Positions 1 through 8,153 of a stretch of 64,000 nucleotides of DNA are shown piece after piece (positions within the stretch are counted from its first letter, which is position 1; each line of letters starts with the position of its first letter). The stretch is from contig NZ_JBMFWL010000006.1 of the NCBI RefSeq assembly GCF_049965315.1, forward strand, positions 14,359 through 78,358, in the 5' to 3' direction. Below the pieces are notes generated by a model. That model was not told the origin of the DNA. It saw only the letters and a list, made by a program, of their open reading frames with translations, and did not search any database. The position numbers were made by a program, and so were the translations under genes. This DNA comes from Acidithiobacillus_B sp049965315 (GTDB taxonomy: Bacteria > Pseudomonadota > Gammaproteobacteria > Acidithiobacillales > Acidithiobacillaceae).

Positions 1-2
1 CG

Positions 3-161
3 GACCCCATGCAGAAACGGATCATGTCGGCGCTGCCGGTGGTTTTTGCCGTCTTTTTCTCCTTTTTCCCGGCCGGGCTCGTGCTTTACTGGCTGGTGAA
101 CAACCTCATCTCCATTGGCCAGCAATATTTCATCACCCGACGCATCCTGGCCAGCACCTAG
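3..161 (+). CDS. yidC: Membrane protein insertase YidC, C-terminal end (partial)
   Basis: Only the last 52 codons are in the window; the gene starts to the left. The readable frame runs from DPMQKRIM through a hydrophobic segment (ALPVVFAVFFSFFPAGL) and YWLVNNLISIGQQY to the TAG stop. The DPMQKRIM and YWxxNNxxSixQQ motifs are hallmarks of the last transmembrane segment of YidC/Oxa1 insertases, which place proteins into the inner membrane alone or with SecYEG. It stops 18 bases before mnmE, matching the widespread rpmH-rnpA-yidC-mnmE order, so rnpA and rpmH probably lie just left of the window. Confidence 0.93.
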   Translation, partial: DPMQKRIMSALPVVFAVFFSFFPAGLVLYWLVNNLISIGQQYFITRRILAST

Positions 162-179
162 GGGCGCCCGGCCCCGGCC

Positions 180-1532
180 ATGAGCCGCTACCAGCAGGGC
201 GATAGCATTGCCGCCATCGCCACCCCGCCCGGGGTGGGTGGGGTCGGCATCCTCCGCCTCTCGGGCCCGGGCGCCTTGGGCATCGCCCTGGAAATCACCC
301 GGAGCCGGACGCTGCGCCCGCGTCACGCTCATTTTCGGCGTTTCCATGAGGCGGACGGAGCCCTCATCGACCACGGGATCTGCCTCTATTTCCCGGCGCC
401 GGCCAGCTATACCGGTGAAGATGTGGTGGAGCTGCAGGGCCACGGCAGCCCTGCCGCCTTGGGCGCCCTCCTGGCCCGCGCCATCGCCTTGGGCGCGCGC
501 GCGGCGCGAGCCGGAGAATTCAGCGAAAGGGCCTTTCTCAACGGCCGCCTGGACCTCGCCCAGGCGGAGGCCGTGGCCGACCTCATCCATGCCCGCAGCG
601 CTATCCAGGCACGAGCCGCCGCAGCCAGCCTGGAGGGGGCTTTTTCCACCGCCGTGACTGGCATTCACGACGCCCTGTTGACCCTGCGCGCCTGGATCGA
701 GGCGGGACTGGATTTTTCCGAGGAAGAGCTCGGGGCCGAATACGAAGAGACCATCGCCCGGCAGCTCAGCGCCCTGGCCGCCGCTCTGGACGATCTTCTG
801 GCCACGACCCGGCACGGCGCCCGCCTGGCCATGGGTGGGCGGGTAGTCCTGGCAGGCCGTCCCAACGTCGGCAAATCCAGCCTGCTCAATGCCCTCGCCC
901 AGCGCGATACGGCCATTGTCACCGCCATCCCCGGCACCACCCGCGACCTGCTGCGGGAAGAAATCCTCATCGACGGCCTGCCCGTCGAGCTCATTGATAC
1001 CGCGGGGCTGCGCCAGGCCGGCGATGCCGTGGAGGCCGAAGGCATTGCCCGCGCCCGCAAGATCCTGGAAAGCGCGCAATGCGTCCTCCTGGTCGCAGAT
1101 GCGGCCAGCGGCTGGCAGGCCGAGGACAGCGAGATCCTGGCGGCCCTTCCCGCCCGGCCACGGCTCATATTGTGGAACAAGGCCGACCTGGTACCTCGTT
1201 CCCCCTCCGGCCCCGAGGGGGAAAAGAGCCTCGCGGTTTCGGCGCGCAGCGGCACGGGGCTGGAGGAGTTGCGCACCGCGATGGCGGGGGCCCTGGGCTG
1301 GACGGACAGCGCCGCCACGCCCTTCAGCGCCCGCCGCCGCCATGTGGAGGCCCTGGAAAGCTGCCGCCGCCATCTGCAACAGGCCCTCGGCCTACACCAG
1401 CAACAGGCCCCGGCCGAACTGGTGGCCGAAGCCCTGCGGCTGGCCGGCAGCCACCTGGCCGAGATCACCGGACAGGTAGGGGTGGAAGATCTCCTCGGCA
1501 AGATTTTTGGCAGTTTTTGCGTGGGCAAATAA
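180..1532 (+). CDS. mnmE: tRNA modification GTPase MnmE
   Basis: This 450-residue protein has the full family architecture: an N-terminal tetrahydrofolate-binding domain (starting IAAIATPPGVGGVGI), a helical domain with an inserted G domain, and the C-terminal FCVGK end whose cysteine is typical of the family. The G domain shows GRPNVGKSS near residue 226, DTAGL near 273 and NKAD near 332. With MnmG, encoded here about 45 kb away, it installs the aminomethyl or carboxymethylaminomethyl group on U34 of certain tRNAs. The ATG lies 18 bases after yidC. Usually mnmE sits next to mnmG; here the two are separated. Confidence 0.97.
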   Translation: MSRYQQGDSIAAIATPPGVGGVGILRLSGPGALGIALEITRSRTLRPRHAHFRRFHEADGALIDHGICLYFPAPASYTGEDVVELQGHGSPAALGALLARAIALGARAARAGEFSERAFLNGRLDLAQAEAVADLIHARSAIQARAAAASLEGAFSTAVTGIHDALLTLRAWIEAGLDFSEEELGAEYEETIARQLSALAAALDDLLATTRHGARLAMGGRVVLAGRPNVGKSSLLNALAQRDTAIVTAIPGTTRDLLREEILIDGLPVELIDTAGLRQAGDAVEAEGIARARKILESAQCVLLVADAASGWQAEDSEILAALPARPRLILWNKADLVPRSPSGPEGEKSLAVSARSGTGLEELRTAMAGALGWTDSAATPFSARRRHVEALESCRRHLQQALGLHQQQAPAELVAEALRLAGSHLAEITGQVGVEDLLGKIFGSFCVGK

Positions 1533-1577
1533 GCGCGCCTGTTCAAGCCAAGGCGATCCTCCTGAGCGGACTATCCC

Positions 1578-2483
1578 TCAGTAAGGCGGCGTCCATCCCG
1601 GCGGCTGATCCTTGAAGCGGCGATGCACCCACCAGTATTGCTCCGGGGCGCGACGGATGGCCTGTTCCAGGCTCCGGTTCATGGCGGCGGCATCCTGCTC
1701 GGCATCGCCGCTGGGGAACTGGGGCCCCATGGGGATGATCTCGATGCGAAAGCCCTTTCCCCAGGGCAGACGGTAGGCGAAAAGGCCGAAAACGGGCGTA
1801 TCTTGGCGCGCGGCCAGACGTCCCAGCAAGGGGGTGGTACAGGCCGGACGACCAAAAAATGGGGCACAGACACCCTCGCTGGGATCGACATTCTGGTCCG
1901 GCAGGACGCCCACGGCGGTACCCTGCTTCAGCGCCTGCAAGAGGGGACGGATGCCGTTTTCCTTCTTGCTCAGGCGGGCGCCGCTGCGGCCGCGGCCCGC
2001 GACCATGAGCGCGTTGATGGCAGGATTGCGGGTATCCATATACATCACAGTCACCGGCCAACGCTGGCCGATATAGAGGACTGCGGCCTCCCAGGCGCCC
2101 AGGTGCGCGGTAAAGAGGATGACGCCCCGCCCCTCGGCCATGGCCGCATCCACCGCCGCGGCGCCGGAGACCTCGCGAATCAGGCCCAGGGCGCGGGGGA
2201 GGGGCCAATACCAGAGGGGGCCCAGATCCAGCGCGGCCTGGCCGAGGGCGCGAAAATGGCGGCGGCGCAGTCGCTGCCGGTCCCTGGGGCTGGCGGCCGG
2301 GTAGGCAATGGCAAGGTTCGTATCCACCACCCGGCTGGTTCGCCGCAGGGTGAGCATGGCCACACAACCCAGTCCCGCGCCGGCCATGGCACGCAGGGCA
2401 TCGGGCAGCAGCGCCGCCAACCGCAAGGTGAGCGCCGCCCACTGGGCAAGCACTTTCTGCCCCAGCGTACTTTCCTGTGCCAT
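1578..2483 (-). CDS. Lipid A biosynthesis acyltransferase (LpxL/HtrB family)
   Basis: A 301-residue protein of the lysophospholipid acyltransferase fold. The catalytic HX4E motif is visible as HLGAWE, followed downstream by PDQN and a WWVHRRFK end, the pattern of LpxL/LpxM enzymes that add secondary acyl chains to lipid A at the inner membrane. The N-terminus is moderately hydrophobic, compatible with membrane anchoring. It is transcribed convergently with mnmE (45 bases between stops) and divergently from nadD. Which acyl chain it transfers, and whether it acts first (LpxL) or second (LpxM), cannot be told from the sequence. Confidence 0.85.
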   Translation of the reverse strand: MAQESTLGQKVLAQWAALTLRLAALLPDALRAMAGAGLGCVAMLTLRRTSRVVDTNLAIAYPAASPRDRQRLRRRHFRALGQAALDLGPLWYWPLPRALGLIREVSGAAAVDAAMAEGRGVILFTAHLGAWEAAVLYIGQRWPVTVMYMDTRNPAINALMVAGRGRSGARLSKKENGIRPLLQALKQGTAVGVLPDQNVDPSEGVCAPFFGRPACTTPLLGRLAARQDTPVFGLFAYRLPWGKGFRIEIIPMGPQFPSGDAEQDAAAMNRSLEQAIRRAPEQYWWVHRRFKDQPPGWTPPY

Positions 2484-2549
2484 CTTCCCTCCATTCCCGC
2501 CAACACCAGCGCTTTCCTTAACCGCGGCCCTTGGTTATATTGCTCGCTT

Positions 2550-3236
2550 ATGCAATGCTCCGAATCCGGCGACCTGGTCCTCCTTGGCGGTACCTTCGAC
2601 CCCATCCATTACGGCCATCTTCGCGCTGTGGAAGAGGTTCGCCAAGCACTGGGCATTGCCCGCATTTTACTGATTCCCGCCGGACATCCTCCGCATCGGC
2701 AAAGCCCCTGGGCCGATGCCCGGCACCGTCTGGAAATGACCCGCCACGCCGTGGCCCGGCATCCCCACATCGCGGTCAGCGCCATGGAAATCGAACGACC
2801 GGGTCCATCCTACACCGTCGAGACCCTGCGCGCCCTACGCCAGGAACGGCCCGAGGCGGTGCTGGCGATGGTCATCGGCATGGACGCCTTTCTCCGTTTC
2901 GACACCTGGCACGACTGGGAAGAAATCCTCGACCTCACCCACCTGGTGGTCACGGGCCGGCCGGGATGGCCGGCGGCGGAGCTCCCCGAAGGCCTGCGCC
3001 AAACCCTCTATCAACGTCGCTGCGACCGTGCCAGCGCCCTGCGCGCACAACCCGCGGGCAAGATCCTTTTTCATACCGTGACCGCCCTGGAGATTTCCGC
3101 CACCCAGATCCGCAGCCTCCTGGCCCGCGGCCATAGCCCACGCTTTTTGTTACCCGATGTGGTCTTGGATTATATTGAAGCAGAGGGTCTTTACCAAAGC
3201 CCATCGCCATTGCCAAAGGAACCAGCACCTTGTTGA
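2550..3236 (+). CDS. nadD: Nicotinate-nucleotide adenylyltransferase
   Basis: 228 residues. GGTFDPIHYGHL near the N-terminus is the nucleotidyltransferase substrate loop (GxFDPxHxGH), and ISATQIRS near the C-terminus is the second signature. The enzyme makes nicotinate adenine dinucleotide from NaMN and ATP in NAD synthesis. I chose ATG 2550 because homology begins just after it; the much longer open frame upstream is antisense to the acyltransferase gene and not part of it. No clear Shine-Dalgarno sequence precedes the ATG, and TATATT at 2537-2542 could be a -10 element giving a very short leader. It overlaps rsfS, with which it is commonly paired. Confidence 0.95.
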   Translation: MQCSESGDLVLLGGTFDPIHYGHLRAVEEVRQALGIARILLIPAGHPPHRQSPWADARHRLEMTRHAVARHPHIAVSAMEIERPGPSYTVETLRALRQERPEAVLAMVIGMDAFLRFDTWHDWEEILDLTHLVVTGRPGWPAAELPEGLRQTLYQRRCDRASALRAQPAGKILFHTVTALEISATQIRSLLARGHSPRFLLPDVVLDYIEAEGLYQSPSPLPKEPAPC

Positions 3237-3586
3237 CTGTAGAAGCATTGCGGGACCTCGTGGTCTCTACCCTGGATGAACACAAAGGCGGCGATATCAA
3301 GGTCATCGATGTCCGCGCGCAAACCGACATCACCGACTATCTGGTCATTGCCTCCGGCAATTCGGACCGCCAATTGCGCGCCCTCGCCGATGCCGTCGCC
3401 ACGGCGGCCCGCGCCCAGGGAACCCGTCCCCTGGGGGAGGAAGGCCTCACCGCAGGAGACTGGGTCCTGGTGGATCTCGGTGACGTGGTCGTGCATCTGA
3501 TGCGGCCCGAGAGCCGGGATTTTTACCAACTGGAACGCCTGTGGGGTGAGTTGCCACGGGTACGGGGCCATAGCGAAAGCCATTGA
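3230..3586 (+). CDS. rsfS: Ribosomal silencing factor RsfS
   Basis: 118 residues of the RsfS/Iojap family (DUF143). The protein binds ribosomal protein uL14 and blocks subunit joining during starvation. Visible family features are KGGDIKVIDVR, the DYLVIASGNSDRQL stretch, GEEGLTAGDWVLVDLGDVVVHLM and a YQLERLW end. The start is TTG at 3230 (or the adjacent TTG 3233), overlapping the nadD stop, with AAAGGA upstream as ribosome binding site. The order nadD-rsfS-rlmH is conserved in many bacteria and supports the assignment. Confidence 0.94.
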   Translation: MLTVEALRDLVVSTLDEHKGGDIKVIDVRAQTDITDYLVIASGNSDRQLRALADAVATAARAQGTRPLGEEGLTAGDWVLVDLGDVVVHLMRPESRDFYQLERLWGELPRVRGHSESH

Positions 3587-3590
3587 ACCC

Positions 3591-4079
3591 ATGCGCTTGT
3601 GGATATTGGCCCTCGGTACGCGCATGCCCGGCTGGGTGGAGGCGGGCGTCAGCGAGTATGCCGCGCGGATGCCGTCCCACTTCCAGGTCCTGTGGCGCTC
3701 CCTGCCCCTGGCGCGACGGGGAAGGGGAGGCGATCCTGCGCGCTGGCGGCGGGAAGAGGGGGAGCGCATCCTGGCCGCCACCCCCGCCGGCGCGGAGCGG
3801 GTGGCCATGGAAGTCACCGGGTGCGCGCTGAGCAGCGAGGCGCTGGCGCAACGGGTCGATGGCTGGCTCGGCGGCGGACGGGACGTGGCCCTATGGATTG
3901 GGGGACCCGACGGCCTCGATCCGGCCTTGCGGCCCGATTGGCGCTGGTCGCTGTCGCCCCTGACCATGGCCCACCCGGTGGTGCGCGTGGTCGTAGCCGA
4001 ACAGATTTACCGCGCCTGGAGCATCCAGGCCGGGTTGCCTTATCATCGCGCAGGAGAGGAGCATCAACACCATGCGTAA
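3591..4079 (+). CDS. rlmH: 23S rRNA pseudouridine-1915 N3-methyltransferase RlmH
   Basis: 162 residues, close to the usual 155. This SPOUT methyltransferase acts on m3-pseudouridine 1915 of assembled 70S ribosomes. The C-terminal knot is clear: WIGGPDGL, then LSPLTMAHPVVRVVVAEQIYRAW and PYHR at the end. ATG 3591 is chosen because MRLWILALG is the typical start; the frame is open further upstream but that part overlaps rsfS. The C-terminus runs a few residues past the normal PYHR end, overlapping the next gene by 8 bases. Confidence 0.95.
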   Translation: MRLWILALGTRMPGWVEAGVSEYAARMPSHFQVLWRSLPLARRGRGGDPARWRREEGERILAATPAGAERVAMEVTGCALSSEALAQRVDGWLGGGRDVALWIGGPDGLDPALRPDWRWSLSPLTMAHPVVRVVVAEQIYRAWSIQAGLPYHRAGEEHQHHA

Positions 4080-4509
4080 CCGGCCCATCAGGACCCTTTT
4101 GACTCGCCTCGGATTCCCGCTCGCCCTCATCCTGGGCCTGAGCGCCTGCGCCCAGATGGTGCAGCCCAGCCCCCAGGAGAGCGCTACGGGCAGCATTGCC
4201 GTGCAGGAAGGACGGGTGCGCATCCTCGCCCTCTCGCCGGCGGTCAGCCCGGCGCAACTGGCACCGGCGCGCCGCGCCCTCGCCGCGGCCCAGGCGGCGG
4301 CCAACGCGGGCAACTACCTCCTGGCCGAGCGTCAGACCCTGCTCGCCCGAAGCCTTTTGGACAACGTCGAAATCCGGCTCAAGGAGACCCCCATGGAGGC
4401 CCGGAAGGCCGCCCTGGAGCAACAAATCACGGACTTGCAAAGCCGCATCGCCGCGACTCGCCAGGCCATCAACCAGGCCAAGGCCCAGCTCGCCAAGGAG
4501 GGCCAGTAA
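4072..4509 (+). CDS. Small outer-membrane lipoprotein with coiled coil (DUF4398-like)
   Basis: 145 residues. An N-terminal signal with the lipobox LSAC (Cys at about residue 26) predicts a lipoprotein. The rest is alanine- and glutamine-rich: a helical repeat-like part (ARRALAAAQAAANAGNYLLAERQ) and a C-terminal coiled coil (LEQQITDLQSRIAATRQAINQAKAQL). This resembles DUF4398 proteins, which are typically encoded beside an OmpA-domain protein, as here. It overlaps rlmH by 8 bases and its TAA overlaps the next ATG by one base, so the two are probably translated together. No catalytic function is apparent; a structural role in the periplasm is inference. Confidence 0.7.
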   Translation: MRNRPIRTLLTRLGFPLALILGLSACAQMVQPSPQESATGSIAVQEGRVRILALSPAVSPAQLAPARRALAAAQAAANAGNYLLAERQTLLARSLLDNVEIRLKETPMEARKAALEQQITDLQSRIAATRQAINQAKAQLAKEGQ

Positions 4510-5360
4510 TGCGGCGCATCGTCCTGGTCACCAGCCTGATTCTCAGCGCCGCTCCCGCAGTCAGCAATGCCGCGCCGGCCACCCAGATCCAGGGCGCGGA
4601 ACAACGCTTGCTGGCCGCGCAACACGTCGCCCCCATTCCGCCAGCCACCCTGGACAGCCTGCGCAACGCCCTCGCCCTCATGAAGCAGGATCAGGCGCAA
4701 GCGGTCCTGTTCCAGGTCGACGCCCGGATCTTTGCTGCGCGGATGGAAGGCCTTGCCGAAATCCGCGGGCAGGAGGCCCAACAACGTCAACTTGATGGCC
4801 TTCAGGAACAGGTGCAGCGCCTCGGCACCCAATACCAGGCCTTGCAGGCAGAATATGGCCATTTGCGCCAACAGCTCGCCGCCAAGACCATGAGCACAGC
4901 CCAAACCCAGCATCTGGAGCAGGAAATCCAGCAGCAAAAGACCCAGCTCCAGCAGGAAGAAAAACGGGTGGCCGCCCTGGCGGGGCAAAGCCAGCAGAGC
5001 GCCGCGCCAGCCTATGCCAAGGCCCTCACGGTCTACGCCCAGGTCCGCGCCGCCAGCGACGGCGTGCATGTCAGCATGCCTGCCGCCAGTCTCTTTGCCG
5101 ACAATGCCCGCCTTTCCAGCGCCGGCCGGCAACGCCTGCAGGCCATGGCCAGCATCCTCAAGCAGGCCTCGGCCAGTCAGGTCCTGGTGCGCGTCGCGCC
5201 CCAGCCGGGTGGAATCAGCCTCGCCACCCAGCGCGCCGAGGCCATTCTCCACGCCCTGCGCCAGGACGGCATTCCCGACCGGGTCCTCGCCCTGGCCACG
5301 GGCTCCGGCCTGACCCCCGGCACGGCGGAACTCCTGCTGGTGGGCCAAGCCGCACCGTGA
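4509..5360 (+). CDS. Periplasmic coiled-coil protein with degenerate OmpA-like C-terminus
   Basis: 283 residues. A signal peptide (cleavage probably after SNAA) is followed by a long glutamine-rich coiled coil between about residues 75 and 155. The C-terminal part (SMPAASLFADNARLSSAGRQRLQAMASILKQ, read as short blocks: LFADNARLS and GRQRLQAMA) follows the OmpA/MotB peptidoglycan-binding pattern, but the usual NxxLSxxRA block appears only as SLATQRAEAI. It is the downstream partner of the small lipoprotein and may link outer membrane and cell wall; that is inference from the paired architecture. Its last codons overlap the GTG start of maf. Confidence 0.65.
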   Translation: MRRIVLVTSLILSAAPAVSNAAPATQIQGAEQRLLAAQHVAPIPPATLDSLRNALALMKQDQAQAVLFQVDARIFAARMEGLAEIRGQEAQQRQLDGLQEQVQRLGTQYQALQAEYGHLRQQLAAKTMSTAQTQHLEQEIQQQKTQLQQEEKRVAALAGQSQQSAAPAYAKALTVYAQVRAASDGVHVSMPAASLFADNARLSSAGRQRLQAMASILKQASASQVLVRVAPQPGGISLATQRAEAILHALRQDGIPDRVLALATGSGLTPGTAELLLVGQAAP

Positions 5361-5941
5361 CGACCCTGTTCCTGGCATCGGCTTCGCCCCGGCGGCTGGC
5401 CCTCCTCCGACAAATCGGCTACAGCCCCCTGCCCGTCCCCACCGCTATCGACGAAACGCCGCTGCCGGGCGAGGACCCTGCCGCCCAGGCGCTGCGCCTG
5501 GCCATGGCCAAGGCCGCCGCCGCCCGGGAGCGCCCCGCTGCCCTCATCCTGGCGGCCGATACCATCGTCAGCGTCGATGGACAGGCCTTTGGCAAACCCC
5601 GCGACTTTCCTTCCGCCCAGGAGATGCTGGAGGCCTTGGGGGGACGCTGGCACACCGTGCATACCGCCGTTGTCGTCACCCGCTCCGGGCGCAATGCCCA
5701 GTGCCTCAGCACCAGCAGGGTGCAGATGCGGCGCCTGGACGCACGGGAGATAGCCGCCTACTGGGCCAGCGGTGAGCCGGCGGACAAGGCCGGCGCCTAT
5801 GCCATTCAAGGGCTCGGCGCCCTTTTCATCACCGCCCTGGAGGGCTCCTACAGCGGTGTCATGGGCCTCCCCCTCTTTGAAACCGGGCAGCTCCTGGGCA
5901 CCTTCGGCTGTCCCCCTCCCTTTCTCCATGGACTGTCATGA
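5357..5941 (+). CDS. maf: Maf-family nucleoside triphosphate pyrophosphatase
   Basis: 194 residues starting at GTG 5357 inside the stop of the preceding gene. The signature LASASPRRLALL near the N-terminus, ETPLPGEDP, LAADTIVS and KPRD identify the Maf family, which hydrolyses dTTP/UTP or modified nucleotides to monophosphates. The TKxYxxLG-like end is replaced by the common bacterial form AIQGLGALFITALEGSYSGVMGLP (read in blocks: AIQGLGA, GSYSGVMGLP). Maf directly upstream of rng is a classic arrangement and explains the overlap ATGA with the following gene. Confidence 0.94.
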   Translation: MTTLFLASASPRRLALLRQIGYSPLPVPTAIDETPLPGEDPAAQALRLAMAKAAAARERPAALILAADTIVSVDGQAFGKPRDFPSAQEMLEALGGRWHTVHTAVVVTRSGRNAQCLSTSRVQMRRLDAREIAAYWASGEPADKAGAYAIQGLGALFITALEGSYSGVMGLPLFETGQLLGTFGCPPPFLHGLS

Positions 5942-7428
5942 GCGAAGAGTTATTACTCAATATCACCCCCCAGGAAATCCGCGTTGCCCTGGTGGACAAC
6001 GGCGTCTTGCAGGAACTGCAGATCGAGCGCAGCAGCCATCGCGGACTGGTGGGCAATATCTACAAGGGTATCGTCCGCCGCGTCCTGCCCGGCATGCAGG
6101 CGGCCTTCATCGATATCGGCCTGGAGCGCACGGGTTTTCTCCATGCCGCCGATATTCAGGAAGAAGAGGCGGACCCCGGCAGCGAAACCGATGTGGAAAC
6201 CCGCCCCGGGCACAGCGAGACGCGCAACGTCAGCGCCCTGCTCCATGAAGGTCAGGAAGTGGTGGTCCAGGTCATCAAGGATCCTCTCGGCAGCAAGGGC
6301 GCGCGCCTGTCCACGCGCATCACGCTGCCCGGCCGCTTCCTGGTCTATATGCCCTATGTACCACGCATCGGCGTATCCGGACGCATCGAATCTCCCGAAG
6401 AGCGCAGCCGCCTCAAGGGCATCCTCAAGGCCCTGATCCCCCCCGACGAACCGGGCGGTTTCATCATCCGCACCCTCGCCGAGGGGGTGGAGGAAATCGA
6501 CTTCAGCAGCGATCTGGATTTTCTCCGCCGCCTCTGGCAGTCCATCCGCGCCCGCCTGGAAACGCACCCTGCCCCCGGCGAGATCCACCGCGACCTCAAT
6601 CTGGCCCTGCGCGTCATGCGCGACGTGATGTCCGACAACATCCAGCGGGTACGCATCGACTCCCGCGAAACCTTTGAAGCGGCGCTGGCCTTTTGTCAGG
6701 GGATCATTCCGGAGGTGGTGGACCGCATCGAGCTCTATGCCGGTGATCGGCCCCTCTTTGACCTCTACAATGTCGAAGACGAGATCGATCGCGCCTTGCA
6801 ACGCCGGGTCACCCTCAAGTCCGGGGCCTATCTCGTCATCGATCAAACGGAGGCCCTCACCGCCATCGATGTGAATACGGGCGGTTTCGTGGGTCGGCGC
6901 AACCAGGAAGAAACCATCCTCAAGACCAATCTGGAGGCCGCTGCGGCCATCGCCCGCCAACTGCGCCTGCGCAACATCGGCGGCATGATCATCATCGACT
7001 TCATCGACATGGAAGACCCGGAGCACAAACGCCGGGTGCAGCGCGCCCTGGAAAAGGCCCTGCAAGGGGATCGCGCACGCAGCACGGTGACCCAGATCTC
7101 CACCCTGGGACTGGTGGAAATGACGCGCAAGCGGACCCGCGAGAGCCTCGCCCAGATTCTTTGTGAACCCTGCCCTTATTGCCAGGGCCGCGGCATCATG
7201 AAAACCCCGGAAACCATCTGTTACGAGATCCTGCGCGAGATCGTGCGCGAAACCCGCGCCTATCCGGCCGAACGCTTTGTGGTCCTGGCGGGCCCCGGCG
7301 TGGTAGAACGGCTCCTCGACGACGAAAGCGCCAGTTTGGCCAGCCTGGAAGAGTTCATCGGCCGACCCGTCCGTTTGCAGGCCGAGGCCACCTACACCCA
7401 GGAACAGTACGACATCATCTTGATGTGA
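5938..7428 (+). CDS. rng: Ribonuclease G
   Basis: 496 residues, the length of RNase G rather than the longer RNase E. The N-terminus has the S1 domain (GNIYKGIVRRVLPGMQAAFIDIG, in blocks: VGNIYKGIV, AAFIDIG). The catalytic metal site is in the DVNTG stretch (LTAIDVNTGGFVG) and GGMIIIDFIDM. The zinc-link CPYCQGRG follows near the C-terminal third. RNase G processes the 5' end of 16S rRNA and degrades some mRNAs. The ATG overlaps the maf stop by 4 bases; the stop overlaps comEA, on the other strand, by 14 bases. Confidence 0.96.
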   Translation: MSEELLLNITPQEIRVALVDNGVLQELQIERSSHRGLVGNIYKGIVRRVLPGMQAAFIDIGLERTGFLHAADIQEEEADPGSETDVETRPGHSETRNVSALLHEGQEVVVQVIKDPLGSKGARLSTRITLPGRFLVYMPYVPRIGVSGRIESPEERSRLKGILKALIPPDEPGGFIIRTLAEGVEEIDFSSDLDFLRRLWQSIRARLETHPAPGEIHRDLNLALRVMRDVMSDNIQRVRIDSRETFEAALAFCQGIIPEVVDRIELYAGDRPLFDLYNVEDEIDRALQRRVTLKSGAYLVIDQTEALTAIDVNTGGFVGRRNQEETILKTNLEAAAAIARQLRLRNIGGMIIIDFIDMEDPEHKRRVQRALEKALQGDRARSTVTQISTLGLVEMTRKRTRESLAQILCEPCPYCQGRGIMKTPETICYEILREIVRETRAYPAERFVVLAGPGVVERLLDDESASLASLEEFIGRPVRLQAEATYTQEQYDIILM

Positions 7429-7741
7429 TCCGTGCCGTCGGACCGGCTACCGGCGGGCCGAGTACGATCAGGCCGCGCAGCCGGGCGGCCAGCTTCGGCC
7501 CCACCCCCGGCACCGCGGCCAGCGCCGCCTTACCGGGAAAGGGCCCATGGGCGGCGCGAAAGGCCACGATGGCCGCGGCACGGCGCGCCCCAATCCCTGG
7601 CAGGTCCTGCAGTTGCCGCGCATCGGCCCTGTTGATATCCACCATGGCGGGGCGGAGGGGCTCGGCTTGCGCCAATCCCTTCCCCGGACAGAAACCCAGG
7701 AGCAGCAGGGCAACCACGATCCCGACCCAGCTTCGCCCCAT
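7415..7741 (-). CDS. comEA: ComEA-like helix-hairpin-helix DNA-binding protein
   Basis: 108 residues: a signal peptide or anchor (VGIVVALLLLGFCPG), then a tandem helix-hairpin-helix region typical of short ComEA proteins, with VDINRADARQLQDLPGIG and a second hairpin VPGVGPKLAARL. Such proteins bind incoming DNA in the periplasm during natural transformation. It is the last gene of the thiD-thiE-hemL-HIT-comEA reverse operon and overlaps the rng 3' end. dprA elsewhere in the window is a second competence gene. Confidence 0.87.
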   Translation of the reverse strand: MGRSWVGIVVALLLLGFCPGKGLAQAEPLRPAMVDINRADARQLQDLPGIGARRAAAIVAFRAAHGPFPGKAALAAVPGVGPKLAARLRGLIVLGPPVAGPTARITSR

Positions 7742-7757
7742 GCCGACCGGGCGCGCC

Positions 7758-8153
7758 TCAGGCCCGGAGCGCGGCGCGGATCTTCTCGGCCATGGCCGCC
7801 AGCGCCGCGTCGCCCACGTCCTGGGCCAGGGCGAAATTGAGCTCCGTCAGGGCGTTCATGGGGATCAAATGGACATGGGTATGGGGCACTTCCAGGCCCG
7901 CCACCATGACGCCCACCCGCTTGCAGCCGGTGACCCGCTCCAGCGCCGGTACGATCCGCTTGGCAAAGGGCAGGAGGCCCGCCAGGGTCGCGTCATCCAG
8001 GGTAAAGATATAGTCATGCTCGATCTTGGGAACGACCAGGGTGTGCCCCGGCCGCACCGGCCGGATGTCCAGGAAGGCCAGATAGCGGTCATCCTCCAAG
8101 AGCTTGTGGGCGGGAATCTCCCCCCGGATGATGCGGGTAAACAAGGTGCTCAT
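7758..8153 (-). CDS. Histidine-triad (HIT) family nucleotide hydrolase
   Basis: 131 residues. The active-site triad appears as HTHVHLIP, preceded by the N-terminal block IFTRIIRGEIPAHKL and VVPK. These are the features of HinT-type purine nucleoside phosphoramidases, though this protein is somewhat longer than HinT and could belong to a neighbouring HIT branch. Its start overlaps the hemL stop by 4 bases, so it is translated from the same message. The physiological substrate in bacteria is not certain. Confidence 0.9.
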   Translation of the reverse strand: MSTLFTRIIRGEIPAHKLLEDDRYLAFLDIRPVRPGHTLVVPKIEHDYIFTLDDATLAGLLPFAKRIVPALERVTGCKRVGVMVAGLEVPHTHVHLIPMNALTELNFALAQDVGDAALAAMAEKIRAALRA